This document shows positions 1 to 7,056 of a stretch of DNA of 10,618 nt, piece after piece. The notes beneath the pieces are model-generated. The model was not told the DNA's origin and made no database searches. It saw only the letters and a list, made by a program, of their open reading frames with translations. The position numbers and the translations under genes are program-made. The first letter of the stretch is position 1, and each line of letters begins with the position of its first letter. This stretch comes from an uncultured Lachnospiraceae bacterium (GTDB lineage: Bacteria; Bacillota; Clostridia; Lachnospirales; Lachnospiraceae). The stretch is taken from the NCBI GenBank assembly GCA_910585065.1, contig CAJUCG010000111.1, positions 1 through 10,618 of the forward strand, written 5' to 3'.

Positions 1-55
1 CGATACTATCAATCTTTTCCGGCGGCGCGGCATAGATTACCTGGAAGCGGTTATC
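1..55 (-). pseudogene. jetC: Out-of-frame C-terminal continuation of jetC, cut by the window edge
   Basis: Read on the minus strand from base 55 in the -1 frame, the sequence encodes DNRFQVIYAAPPEKIDSI and runs open to position 1. The strand-plus-AAPPEK pattern is what normally follows Walker B and the D-loop in SbcC/MukB-like Wadjet ATPases. It is therefore the real end of jetC, displaced by a one-base loss, most simply GGG to GG at 55-56 on the coding strand. Restoring that base joins FLR to DNRFQ. Mutation, sequencing or assembly error, or recoding cannot be told apart from this sequence. Confidence 0.8.
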
Positions 56-3000
56 CTCAAAAATTTCACCATCTGCTCAATTCTCTCCCTGGAAAGGGCG
101 GAGAACGCCTCATCGATAAAAGCTAATCTGGCACAGCAGCTATTTTTTGGATAGCACTGCAATAAACTCGCCGCCAAAATAATAAAATATGGAGTCTGCT
201 TTTCCCCATTGCTTGCAGAACCTTGCTTTTTGGATAGATCCGCGATAGTTTCATCGCCGTCCTGTCTTGACCTTATCTTCATATCGTATTTAAAATATTT
301 CCGGTAATCTGTATACTCCTCCTCGTTTTCCTCCTCCAAAATCGTATCCATCAGGCATCGGATATTATATTCCATCTCCTCATCATTTGAATTAACTCCC
401 CTATATAATTCCATGGAATTCATATAATTTTCCAAATTTTTACATAATTCAAAAAATACCATTCTGTCCGGTCTTTCCACCATCATAAACTGATAGGTGT
501 CCTTTCCAAAAGGAATATTCTTTAATTCCCGGTTAAGTTCGTCGATCTCCTCCCTCGCCTCCCGGATCGCCTCATTCATCTCCGCAACGAAATCCACCAT
601 AAATGCATTCTCTAAAACCTGCTGCTGTTCTTCTAGTTTCTTCTTCGCCTCCTCAATTTTTACATTCGCGATATCCCGGTATTGTTCTCTGAAACGCGAG
701 ATATATCCAACACCGTACTTTTCGTCCCCCTGCCCGATAATATGCCAGTATCTGCGCTGTTCCTCCTCCAGTTTCCTCACCGCATTCTCTTTTTCCGCCC
801 TGAAATTTTCCACAGATTTCGGCGTGATAACGCGCACATTTCCACTCTTTTCCCGAAGTCCGTCATACAGTTCAGTAACCTCCCCTCTAAGCTCTAGCCG
901 GGAGAAAATCGCCTCCTCATACTCCTTTTTTGTTCTCTCAATCTCCCGCTCACCACTTTGATATTTTAATGCAAAACTCTCCATGTTTTCTTCACATAAC
1001 CCGATCTCCTTGCTTAATTTCACATACTCGCGATCGGCATTCTCATACTCTTTATCCGCATTTTCTTTCTCCTGCAAAGCCGCGGAAAATCCCGGTGTAT
1101 TTTTAAGATTTTTTGCTTCCTCCCTCTTATTTCGGATCTCCTCTTCCTTTTTTTCTTTCCGCGCCTGCGCATCAAATATGTAATTATCTTCATCCCAGTT
1201 TACCCGCTCAATATCATAAATCTGCCGATTCAGAATTTCTAGGTGTGCGGCTAAATGCTCTTCTTCCTTACAAAGCCTATCCATATCCTCTTTTGCATAC
1301 TGTAGTTGCTGGTTTATCGCCTCCTTTCCCATATAAAACGGTGTTCTTCCCATACTCATGCATCCCATAGTAAAGCTTCTTGCCAGGGTTCCATCTCTCA
1401 TTAACCCGCCCTTTGGGTATCGATGCAGTTCCTCCATATCCTCACATAAGTGAATTCCATTAAGAATATAATTTGCATATCTTCTGCCATATTCGTTTGG
1501 AATTTCCAACATTGATGCCGCAGAATTTTCCACAACCGCAACCTTCGGCAGCTGATCTGTAATAATTACTTTAATATCCCTTAACTGAAGTCTATGCGCA
1601 ATTTCCATCACTTTTTTACAGTATTTTCCATCTACGACAAGATCAAATCGTCTTTTTCCCAAAAAAGTTTCGATTGCCGACTGCCATCTGCTATCAACAC
1701 TCTTGACTAATTCCGCAAATAATCTTACTTCCGTCTGAATATTCATCTTTTCTAGTTCTCTTTTAATCGTTCTTTTTGCCTCTTCATATTTTCGGTCAAA
1801 TGGCAGTACATCCGATTCCAACTTGCTTATCTTTTCCTGAAGTTCCTCCCTCTCCATCCGCACCTGTCTTATTCTGTCGCTTTTGCGCACCCGCTCTTCC
1901 TGAACTTCATTTTTCTTGATATTTACAAGATTCTTAAATCTGATAAAGAGATTTATTTTTTCATCCACCGCGAAAGCTGCAGCAGTAAGATTTGAGAGAA
2001 TCGCAGTCTCTTTCTCGTTAAAATTTTCCGCGGCACTAAACCAATTAAATATCTCTCCTATATTTTCTTCCAGTATTTGTACTTCCCGGAAATCATTCTC
2101 GTATTTTTCTTTTTCCTTTTCCATCGATCGTATATTTTCTTCTATGGATTTCATCACTTTATCCGCATCCGAAAGCAAATGATTTCTCTGTGCATCCACC
2201 TTTCTCTCCAATGCCTTACTTCTCTTTTCCCTCTGTTCTTCCAACTGATTTTGCAACTGAGAAATCTTAGCCTTATTTACATTGATCCTGCATTGCAACT
2301 CCTCCAAATTCTCCTGATAGGATTTCATTTCCTGATATAATAAGAGAATTCTCCTGATTTCATATTTGCGTTCCGCCCCTTCATAATCTGCAATTTTCTG
2401 CTGTACAATCTCTAGTTGCCGCTTTCCGTTTGATAATTCCTCATATACCATCTTTGCATCATCATAATGTTTTCTATGCTCCCTGATATCCTCCATCGAC
2501 CGAACTAAATGCTCATCCAGCACGCATTCCTGAATAAATTTATCAATATTATTCTCCGGGTTAAACGCCATCATCTTTACGAGCTTCGCCCGGTACTTAT
2601 CCACGCCGCAGCGCAGCCCCAGGGCTCTTAATACCTGTTCGGTCCCCCTGTCCCGATTCATAAACTCGCCCGCAGGTATCTTTTTTCCTTTTACCATCAA
2701 ACGATAGCGCGGATATACCGTTATTTTCTTCTCTTCCTCCGTATAAAATACACATTCCTCTATCTTGGTATCCTTAAAAACAAACCATTTTTTGGTATTG
2801 CTTGTCTCGTTCACATACTCAATGCAAACCCCAGTCACTAAGTATTGTTTTTCCACCGGCGACCAAAATTCCATCGCAATATAGCAGATCACTTCCCCCT
2901 CCCGGATAAATCGGTTTTTTCCCTCGCTCTTCGTATCTCCGCGCACATAGGAAATCACATTTCGATCCCTGTCCAATGCTGCTTTATTAAACTGGGTGTT

Positions 3001-3165
3001 TCCGGTTAACATATAGGTCATTGCATCTAGCACTGTGGATTTTCCGCTTCCATTCACCCCGGTAAATAAAGTAGATCCTTCCAGCGAAATGCAGATATGT
3101 GAAAATCTGGACCAATTGACCAATAAAAGCTTTGTCGCACTCTTTCTGCTATTATCGTTCATCAT
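37..3165 (-). CDS. jetC: JetC-like SMC/MukB-type ATPase of a Wadjet system, frameshifted near its C-terminus
   Basis: Known role of the family: the SMC motor of Wadjet, which extrudes DNA loops with JetA and JetB so that JetD can cleave small circular DNA. Seen here (1042 residues from the chosen start): Walker A GVNGSGKST at about 36-44; long charged coiled coils at roughly 235-470 and 670-930; a globular hinge at about 480-610; ABC signature SNGEKQ at about 985-990; Walker B FIDEA at 1016-1020, followed by D-loop FSALS. The start is ATG at 3165, because GGAGG lies 9 bases upstream; an in-frame ATG at 3216 lies inside jetB and lacks this support. The gene overlaps the jetB end by 14 bases, suggesting coupled translation. 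Oddity: after FLR (residue 1037) the frame reads five aberrant residues and stops at TAA 37-39, while the expected C-terminus continues in the -1 frame. Family call is firm; whether the protein is functional is not. Confidence 0.93.
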   Translation of the reverse strand: MMNDNSRKSATKLLLVNWSRFSHICISLEGSTLFTGVNGSGKSTVLDAMTYMLTGNTQFNKAALDRDRNVISYVRGDTKSEGKNRFIREGEVICYIAMEFWSPVEKQYLVTGVCIEYVNETSNTKKWFVFKDTKIEECVFYTEEEKKITVYPRYRLMVKGKKIPAGEFMNRDRGTEQVLRALGLRCGVDKYRAKLVKMMAFNPENNIDKFIQECVLDEHLVRSMEDIREHRKHYDDAKMVYEELSNGKRQLEIVQQKIADYEGAERKYEIRRILLLYQEMKSYQENLEELQCRINVNKAKISQLQNQLEEQREKRSKALERKVDAQRNHLLSDADKVMKSIEENIRSMEKEKEKYENDFREVQILEENIGEIFNWFSAAENFNEKETAILSNLTAAAFAVDEKINLFIRFKNLVNIKKNEVQEERVRKSDRIRQVRMEREELQEKISKLESDVLPFDRKYEEAKRTIKRELEKMNIQTEVRLFAELVKSVDSRWQSAIETFLGKRRFDLVVDGKYCKKVMEIAHRLQLRDIKVIITDQLPKVAVVENSAASMLEIPNEYGRRYANYILNGIHLCEDMEELHRYPKGGLMRDGTLARSFTMGCMSMGRTPFYMGKEAINQQLQYAKEDMDRLCKEEEHLAAHLEILNRQIYDIERVNWDEDNYIFDAQARKEKKEEEIRNKREEAKNLKNTPGFSAALQEKENADKEYENADREYVKLSKEIGLCEENMESFALKYQSGEREIERTKKEYEEAIFSRLELRGEVTELYDGLREKSGNVRVITPKSVENFRAEKENAVRKLEEEQRRYWHIIGQGDEKYGVGYISRFREQYRDIANVKIEEAKKKLEEQQQVLENAFMVDFVAEMNEAIREAREEIDELNRELKNIPFGKDTYQFMMVERPDRMVFFELCKNLENYMNSMELYRGVNSNDEEMEYNIRCLMDTILEEENEEEYTDYRKYFKYDMKIRSRQDGDETIADLSKKQGSASNGEKQTPYFIILAASLLQCYPKNSCCARLAFIDEAFSALSRERIEQMVKFLRITASR

Positions 3166-3802
3166 CGTTTTGTTCCTCCAAGTCCCCATCAATACTATCT
3201 TTTCCTGCCAAAACAATTTCTACAACCTCTTCTACAAACCGTTCAAATTCGCTTGTATCCAGTACAAACTGCAACGAGGGGTACAAGATAAGTTTACAAT
3301 CAATCTCACCAATCTTTCCGTCAATATCAAGCAGGCTATAATTTCGAAACACCTTAAAAATATTATCTAACCCCGTCTTGTTAATCATATCCCTCGCATT
3401 ATATTTTTCCAGCTCATAGACCAGATCGGAAACGCCAATCACCACGACCGCTGATATTCCCTCTTTTATTTTTGCCAAATAGATAAGCCACAGACAGCAC
3501 AATACAATGGTTTCTTCCTTAGTAAAACGATATCGGTTTGACTGTAATTTCTCCCTATCCCCGGCTGTGGGAGAATTATCTAACATAATCACCCCCGTAT
3601 CCTTGTCACATCTTACTTCAAATCCTATATAAGAAAAATAGTCCAAAAAAGCTTCTATTCGGCTGGCAACAAAAAAATAATGTTTTCGATCCTCCTGCCT
3701 GTCCCGCACAAGAAATGTCCTTTTCAACAATTTTCTGCAGCAATTTTGAAACATCTGCTTATCCGATGTGGTAAAATTATCCCATACTTCCACGATATTC
3801 AT
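3152..3802 (-). CDS. jetB: JetB-like (MukE/KITE-type) Wadjet subunit
   Basis: A 216-residue predicted soluble protein lying exactly between a JetA-like and a JetC-like gene, where Wadjet operons carry the KITE subunit JetB (DUF4194- or DUF6063-like). In the family this small winged-helix protein binds the kleisin JetA and the SMC heads and helps hold DNA. Visible: an aromatic/basic N-terminal part (residues about 15-60), a predicted strand-rich segment around GVIMLDNSP, and a hydrophobic helix TIVLCCLWLIYLAKI that fits a winged-helix core. The tail is acidic. The start is ATG at 3802, 7 bases after a strong AGAGGAG; an upstream in-frame TTG at 3829 has no comparable site. The stop overlaps the jetC start. 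Sequence similarity in this family is weak, so the identification rests partly on position and length. Confidence 0.85.
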   Translation of the reverse strand: MNIVEVWDNFTTSDKQMFQNCCRKLLKRTFLVRDRQEDRKHYFFVASRIEAFLDYFSYIGFEVRCDKDTGVIMLDNSPTAGDREKLQSNRYRFTKEETIVLCCLWLIYLAKIKEGISAVVVIGVSDLVYELEKYNARDMINKTGLDNIFKVFRNYSLLDIDGKIGEIDCKLILYPSLQFVLDTSEFERFVEEVVEIVLAGKDSIDGDLEEQNDDER

Positions 3803-3834
3803 TTTTATACTCCTCTGCGCGCGTACCAATAATA

Positions 3835-3859
3835 GTTTGAAAATGATTTTCTTTCAAAC
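3835..3859 (-). repeat. Intra-operon hairpin directly after the jetA stop
   Basis: A perfect 8-bp inverted repeat, GTTTGAAA / TTTCAAAC with a 9-base loop, begins at the base right after the jetA TAA and ends 32 bases before the jetB start. No T-run follows on the minus strand, so it does not look like an intrinsic terminator. It could mark an mRNA processing or 3'-end stability point that sets the JetA:JetB ratio. That role is inference; only the repeat is seen. Confidence 0.5.
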
Positions 3860-5260
3860 TTATACCTCATATATTCGAAATGATTTCAAAATCATATTTC
3901 CCATCTCAAAATACCCGTCTTCCTGCTCCACCAAAAAACCATTTTCTTTTGCATAGGCAACCGCTGAGAGAGCGAGCAATAAATCTTCCTTGGAGTTCAA
4001 TGGCAATTCATTACTTTTTAATACTTTCTTCTCCCCCATCAATGCCTTTAAATATTGTTTTGTTATTTTCTTGGAATATGGATTTCTGGCCTCCCTCTCA
4101 TAGATCTTTTTTAAATCGTCCACATCCTGCGTGGTAAGAGTCTCCGTCTCAGCAACAAATTGTTTTCGCACCTGGGACTTATTCCTCGGCTGTCTTATCG
4201 ACTGCACATCAATATATTTACTCTGATTGATTCGCACCAGTTCACCCATCTGTTCCGGAAGTTCCTCCTTCATCCCCAGATCATCCATTTTCTCCAATAT
4301 GTATTTTAATGTCTTTTCCACCTTGTCCCGCATATCCACTTCATGATCTTTTAGATACCTAAATCTTCCAAGTGCCATCGTGATATAAAGATTTAATTTA
4401 TGTTTTATATCTGCAATAATACGCAAATAATCATCTTTTAAAAATTTTTTTATCGAGTCAAACATAGAATCAATTTTTTCCTGCGCCTCCCACTCACCTA
4501 ATTCCTCCTCCCCCATGCACCCAGCAGCAATCTGCTTATAGATCTCAATATCATTTTGCATTTCTTCCAACATATCAATTATTTTTCCCCTGTAGATATG
4601 GATATTGTTTTGGGGTTTTGTAAGTCTTGTATACTCCTTAATAAATTCGCCGTCACAATAGGCAATAATATTTTCTGTCAAGCTTGCATAGGAAACTTCC
4701 TGCATCAGCTTCTCAATGGTTTTTCGAATATAGGTGGACATTCTTTTTAGTGATTTCGAAAGGGATTTTGCATTTTTATAGATATTTTTTAATGCCCCGA
4801 CATACGGATCCTGACTCCACTGTTCCTTGCTTACCAATGTATTATAGATATTGTAGACGTAACTGGAAAATTCTTCCTTTTCCGGCTGCCCCAAACGGTT
4901 TAATAATTCCGCCAACATAATTCCCTGCTCGGTGATCACCACATATTTTTCAAAAGTCGAATCATCAAATTCCTCTTCTAACCATCCCACCTCTTTGCTT
5001 GCAAATTTTCTGAGATAATCGCTTGCAATATCCTGATAAGTTTTCGCGGCTGCCTCCCCCTCCACAATCAACTCCCTGCTGTTTTCTGAGATAAAATACG
5101 CTAATTCATCCCGCAGTACTGTTCTCTTTATCCGGTAGGAAATCTCATTATCATACTGCTGATAGATAAACTGGAGCAGGAAAGAATTTGTTCTGTAATT
5201 GCTATTGCTTGCTAGGAGATTAAAATAATTGTCCGGAATTACATCAAATATATTATTCAA
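3860..5260 (-). CDS. jetA: JetA-like (kleisin/MukF-type) Wadjet subunit
   Basis: A 466-residue protein resembling the DUF5716 family of Wadjet JetA proteins, the kleisin-like bridge between SMC heads and JetB. The N-terminus (DVIPDNYFNLLAS, then a helical winged-helix-like block to about residue 110) is typical. The middle (about 130-330) is long, charged and helical. The C-terminal quarter (from about 385, KKIYEREARNPYSKKITKQ onward) looks like a second winged helix. No transmembrane segment or signal peptide is seen. The start is TTG at 5260: an in-frame stop lies at 5279-5281, no ATG precedes the conserved N-terminus in frame, and GAGAGGG sits 7 bases upstream. The gene begins 14 bp after the macro-domain stop, which indicates one transcript. 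DUF5716-type JetA suggests a type other than classical type I; I recall this from family knowledge and have not tested it. Confidence 0.87.
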   Translation of the reverse strand: MNNIFDVIPDNYFNLLASNSNYRTNSFLLQFIYQQYDNEISYRIKRTVLRDELAYFISENSRELIVEGEAAAKTYQDIASDYLRKFASKEVGWLEEEFDDSTFEKYVVITEQGIMLAELLNRLGQPEKEEFSSYVYNIYNTLVSKEQWSQDPYVGALKNIYKNAKSLSKSLKRMSTYIRKTIEKLMQEVSYASLTENIIAYCDGEFIKEYTRLTKPQNNIHIYRGKIIDMLEEMQNDIEIYKQIAAGCMGEEELGEWEAQEKIDSMFDSIKKFLKDDYLRIIADIKHKLNLYITMALGRFRYLKDHEVDMRDKVEKTLKYILEKMDDLGMKEELPEQMGELVRINQSKYIDVQSIRQPRNKSQVRKQFVAETETLTTQDVDDLKKIYEREARNPYSKKITKQYLKALMGEKKVLKSNELPLNSKEDLLLALSAVAYAKENGFLVEQEDGYFEMGNMILKSFRIYEV

Positions 5261-5274
5261 TCCATCGCCCTCTC

Positions 5275-6123
5275 TTAATCAATTAAAAGTTGCAGTACCT
5301 GCTTAAAAATTTTGAAATTTTTATCATCCCTCGGACTGCAATAAATAGCGTACTCAATCACTTTAAAGGCGTGCAGATAGTCCGTGAGTACATTTTTTGC
5401 CGCCTGCGCGACAATTTCCGGATTATTTAAAAAGGCACCACATCCAAATGCACCGAGAATGATGACTTCATTTTCGTTGAATGCCGCCACGTCAAGAATT
5501 CTACGCAGGCGTTTTTCATGGATCTGTAACAATTTAGCGTCGCTTAATACCGCCGCCCTTTTCCCATCTCCAAGATTATATAAATTGCCTGGATTTGCCC
5601 TTAAATTTGGCGCGGCGCAGGTAATCACATCCACATTGTACCAATCCGACTCCGGCATAAGCTTTGGCTTTGCCGTGTCCGTCTTAAATACCGTAATCTC
5701 CGGCGTATAAATTATATCGTCGTTGTGCAGCGGATTCATTGCCTTTCGGTGCGGAGTATAAAACCCCTCCCACATCGCGGAAGCATTCAGACAAAAATAT
5801 AATCCCGAACAGCGACAAAGGCATTCTTCCTGTGCATTTGCCCCGCGTTCTACACCGCCGCCCGGATTGGAGGCGGAAGCAAAATTATGGACTGCCGTTT
5901 TTTGTCCCCGGTAGAAGGAAGCCGCCTCAAAGCTGCGTTTTGCCGAAACTTTAACCGTCGCCAAAGATTCATAGCGGGTAAGATTGACTTCTGACAGGGG
6001 CAGAGTTTCCGGAAAAATTTTCTGGCTTTCCACCGATTTTTTTATCGATGCATTTAATTTTGGATTCGTTTTGCACAAATTTTCCGTATTTTCAAACACG
6101 GCTATATTTTCATCTCTTCCCAT
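5275..6123 (-). CDS. PARG-type macro-domain protein (TIGR02452/DUF2263-like), first gene of the Wadjet operon
   Basis: A 282-residue predicted cytosolic protein with the bacterial poly(ADP-ribose) glycohydrolase signature GGG-X7-QEE (G88-G90, Q98-E100) inside NPGGGVERGANAQEE, and a second ligand-binding loop GAFGCGAFLNNP at 214-225. In characterised bacterial PARGs the second Glu of QEE is catalytic and the family removes ADP-ribose from targets, so E100 is the predicted catalytic residue. The length matches the TIGR02452 family (microbial PARG-like N-terminal region plus macro fold). The start ATG at 6121-6123 has AAGGAG 8 bases upstream. It is the promoter-proximal gene, and jetA starts 14 bp after its stop with a ribosome site that touches that stop, so the two are almost certainly co-transcribed. 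Substrate unknown: it could act on protein, nucleic acid or free ADP-ribose derivatives. I know of no established Wadjet role for this family. Confidence 0.9.
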   Translation of the reverse strand: MGRDENIAVFENTENLCKTNPKLNASIKKSVESQKIFPETLPLSEVNLTRYESLATVKVSAKRSFEAASFYRGQKTAVHNFASASNPGGGVERGANAQEECLCRCSGLYFCLNASAMWEGFYTPHRKAMNPLHNDDIIYTPEITVFKTDTAKPKLMPESDWYNVDVITCAAPNLRANPGNLYNLGDGKRAAVLSDAKLLQIHEKRLRRILDVAAFNENEVIILGAFGCGAFLNNPEIVAQAAKNVLTDYLHAFKVIEYAIYCSPRDDKNFKIFKQVLQLLID

Positions 6124-6166
6124 AAGATAATCTCCTTATTTTATTGGTCAAATGCGAATCAGCGCG

Positions 6167-6192
6167 AATATAATATCACTAAATATTATATT
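6167..6192. promoter_or_regulatory. Perfect inverted repeat over the jet-operon -10 box (candidate operator)
   Basis: AATATAATAT (6167-6176) and ATATTATATT (6183-6192) are perfect inverted copies separated by CACTAA. The right arm contains the -10 box and the left arm covers the expected start of transcription, a typical place for a repressor site. The arms are pure A/T, so chance is a real alternative. No dedicated regulator gene lies in the jet operon within this window. Confidence 0.4.
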
Positions 6193-6213
6193 ATATCCTT
6201 ATCTTAAAGTCAA
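6185..6213 (-). promoter_or_regulatory. Promoter of the macro-jetABC operon
   Basis: On the minus strand, TTGACT (6208-6213) and a perfect TATAAT (6185-6190) are separated by exactly 17 bases, a near-consensus sigma-A-type promoter. Transcription should start near 6178, leaving a leader of about 55 bases before the macro-domain ATG. It lies just downstream of the neighbouring operon's terminator, which supports an independent unit. No other promoter was noted ahead of jetA. Confidence 0.8.
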
Positions 6214-6220
6214 TATTTTA

Positions 6221-6256
6221 ATAAAAATTGGAGCGGATATTTCTATCCGCTCCGGC
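6221..6256 (-). terminator. Rho-independent terminator of the TrmB-MFS-SGNH operon
   Basis: A perfect 10-bp stem (GGAGCGGATA, 6230-6239, with TATCCGCTCC, 6244-6253) closes a 4-base loop 8 bases after the SGNH hydrolase stop. On the minus strand it is followed by AATTTTTATT. The plus-strand side also has a T-rich run (CTTTATTTTT), so it could work in both directions. It insulates the jet promoter just beyond. Confidence 0.85.
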
Positions 6257-6263
6257 TTTATTT

Positions 6264-7046
6264 TTACACATCTTTATTTTTATAACCTTTCCCGATAAAT
6301 GGCACTTCAAAAAAATCTTTTGGATTTTGACGAATAAGATAATCGATATAATTTCCGATCATCAGTGCATAACTATAATAACCCATGGCATTTGGATGAA
6401 AGCCTAACGCGAAGGTCTTTCGCATTTGTTCATCGTAGACGGGGCCATATTCTGTCATATCAATCAAGTAGGTAAAGGAAAATAATTCACAGATCTTTTT
6501 CATTTCCTTTGCAACCGCACAGATAATCGGATCGCCTTCTTCCTCCCCTCTTTTTTGCATGGAAACTAAAAAGATTCGGGCATCTTTTTCGATACTTTTC
6601 AATTTCGAAATAATGCGCCCTAAATTCCCGAAAAAAGTATCTGAGTTGGCATCTGGATTTTCCGGATGAATTTCTGCGACACTGCCGATAGGGTGGTTTA
6701 AAGTAAATACATCATTATTGCCCAGCGCGATAATATATGCCTGGTTCCACTGCCAGAAACCATTTGGTTCTGCCCAGCTCTCGTAAAACTCCTTGGCACT
6801 CATCCCGCCCCGCGAATAATTATGGTATACTGTCCCCGTGAGCCGCCCTAATACTGCGGGCCAAGAATATTCATACATATCATGATAAACAATATTTCCG
6901 TCCTCATCGTGAGCCTCAAACTCGCCGGAGGACAAGGAGTCCCCAATTACCCCGATCTCTCTAAAAATTCCGGCAAACCCGCAGGTTGGCTTGATATTGT
7001 CCAGAGGTTTTTCCCCCGGTATCTGTGTAAAAAAATCCATTTCCAT
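6264..7046 (-). CDS. SGNH/GDSL-family hydrolase, cytoplasmic
   Basis: A 260-residue protein with the SGNH blocks in order: GDSLS (S37 as nucleophile), YSRGG (G80-G81, oxyanion position), ALGNND (N111 as the block III Asn), and GFHPNAMGY (H217 as the catalytic His). The family hydrolyses esters, including acyl groups on sugars and short-chain esters. There is no signal peptide, so it should act inside the cell. The usual DxxH Asp three residues before the His is Leu214 here, so it may work as a Ser-His dyad or take the acid from elsewhere. The start ATG (7044-7046) has AGGAGG 6 bases upstream, overlapping the stop codon of the transporter gene, so translation is probably coupled. The context suggests it processes what the transporter brings in. 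The substrate cannot be read from the sequence. Confidence 0.86.
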   Translation of the reverse strand: MEMDFFTQIPGEKPLDNIKPTCGFAGIFREIGVIGDSLSSGEFEAHDEDGNIVYHDMYEYSWPAVLGRLTGTVYHNYSRGGMSAKEFYESWAEPNGFWQWNQAYIIALGNNDVFTLNHPIGSVAEIHPENPDANSDTFFGNLGRIISKLKSIEKDARIFLVSMQKRGEEEGDPIICAVAKEMKKICELFSFTYLIDMTEYGPVYDEQMRKTFALGFHPNAMGYYSYALMIGNYIDYLIRQNPKDFFEVPFIGKGYKNKDV

Positions 7047-7056
7047 GTTGATCCTC

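Noticed and set aside
52..66. Programmed -1 ribosomal frameshift in jetC
   Set aside because: AAA TTT TTG would re-pair as ATT TTT with a first-position mismatch, not a canonical slippery heptamer. A base loss explains the data more simply, though recoding is not excluded.
497..961. Plus-strand open frame of about 154 residues
   Set aside because: It is the Ser/Phe-rich antisense of the Lys/Glu-rich jetC coiled coil, with no ribosome site or recognisable domain.
5384..5710. Plus-strand open frame of about 108 residues
   Set aside because: It is antisense to the well-supported macro-domain gene and shows no family signature or start signal.
6144..6174. Plus-strand promoter TTGGTC ... TATAAT in the jet-operon upstream region
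   Set aside because: The spacing is 19 bases, the -35 is weak, and no plus-strand gene lies downstream. The TATAAT is explained by the palindrome.
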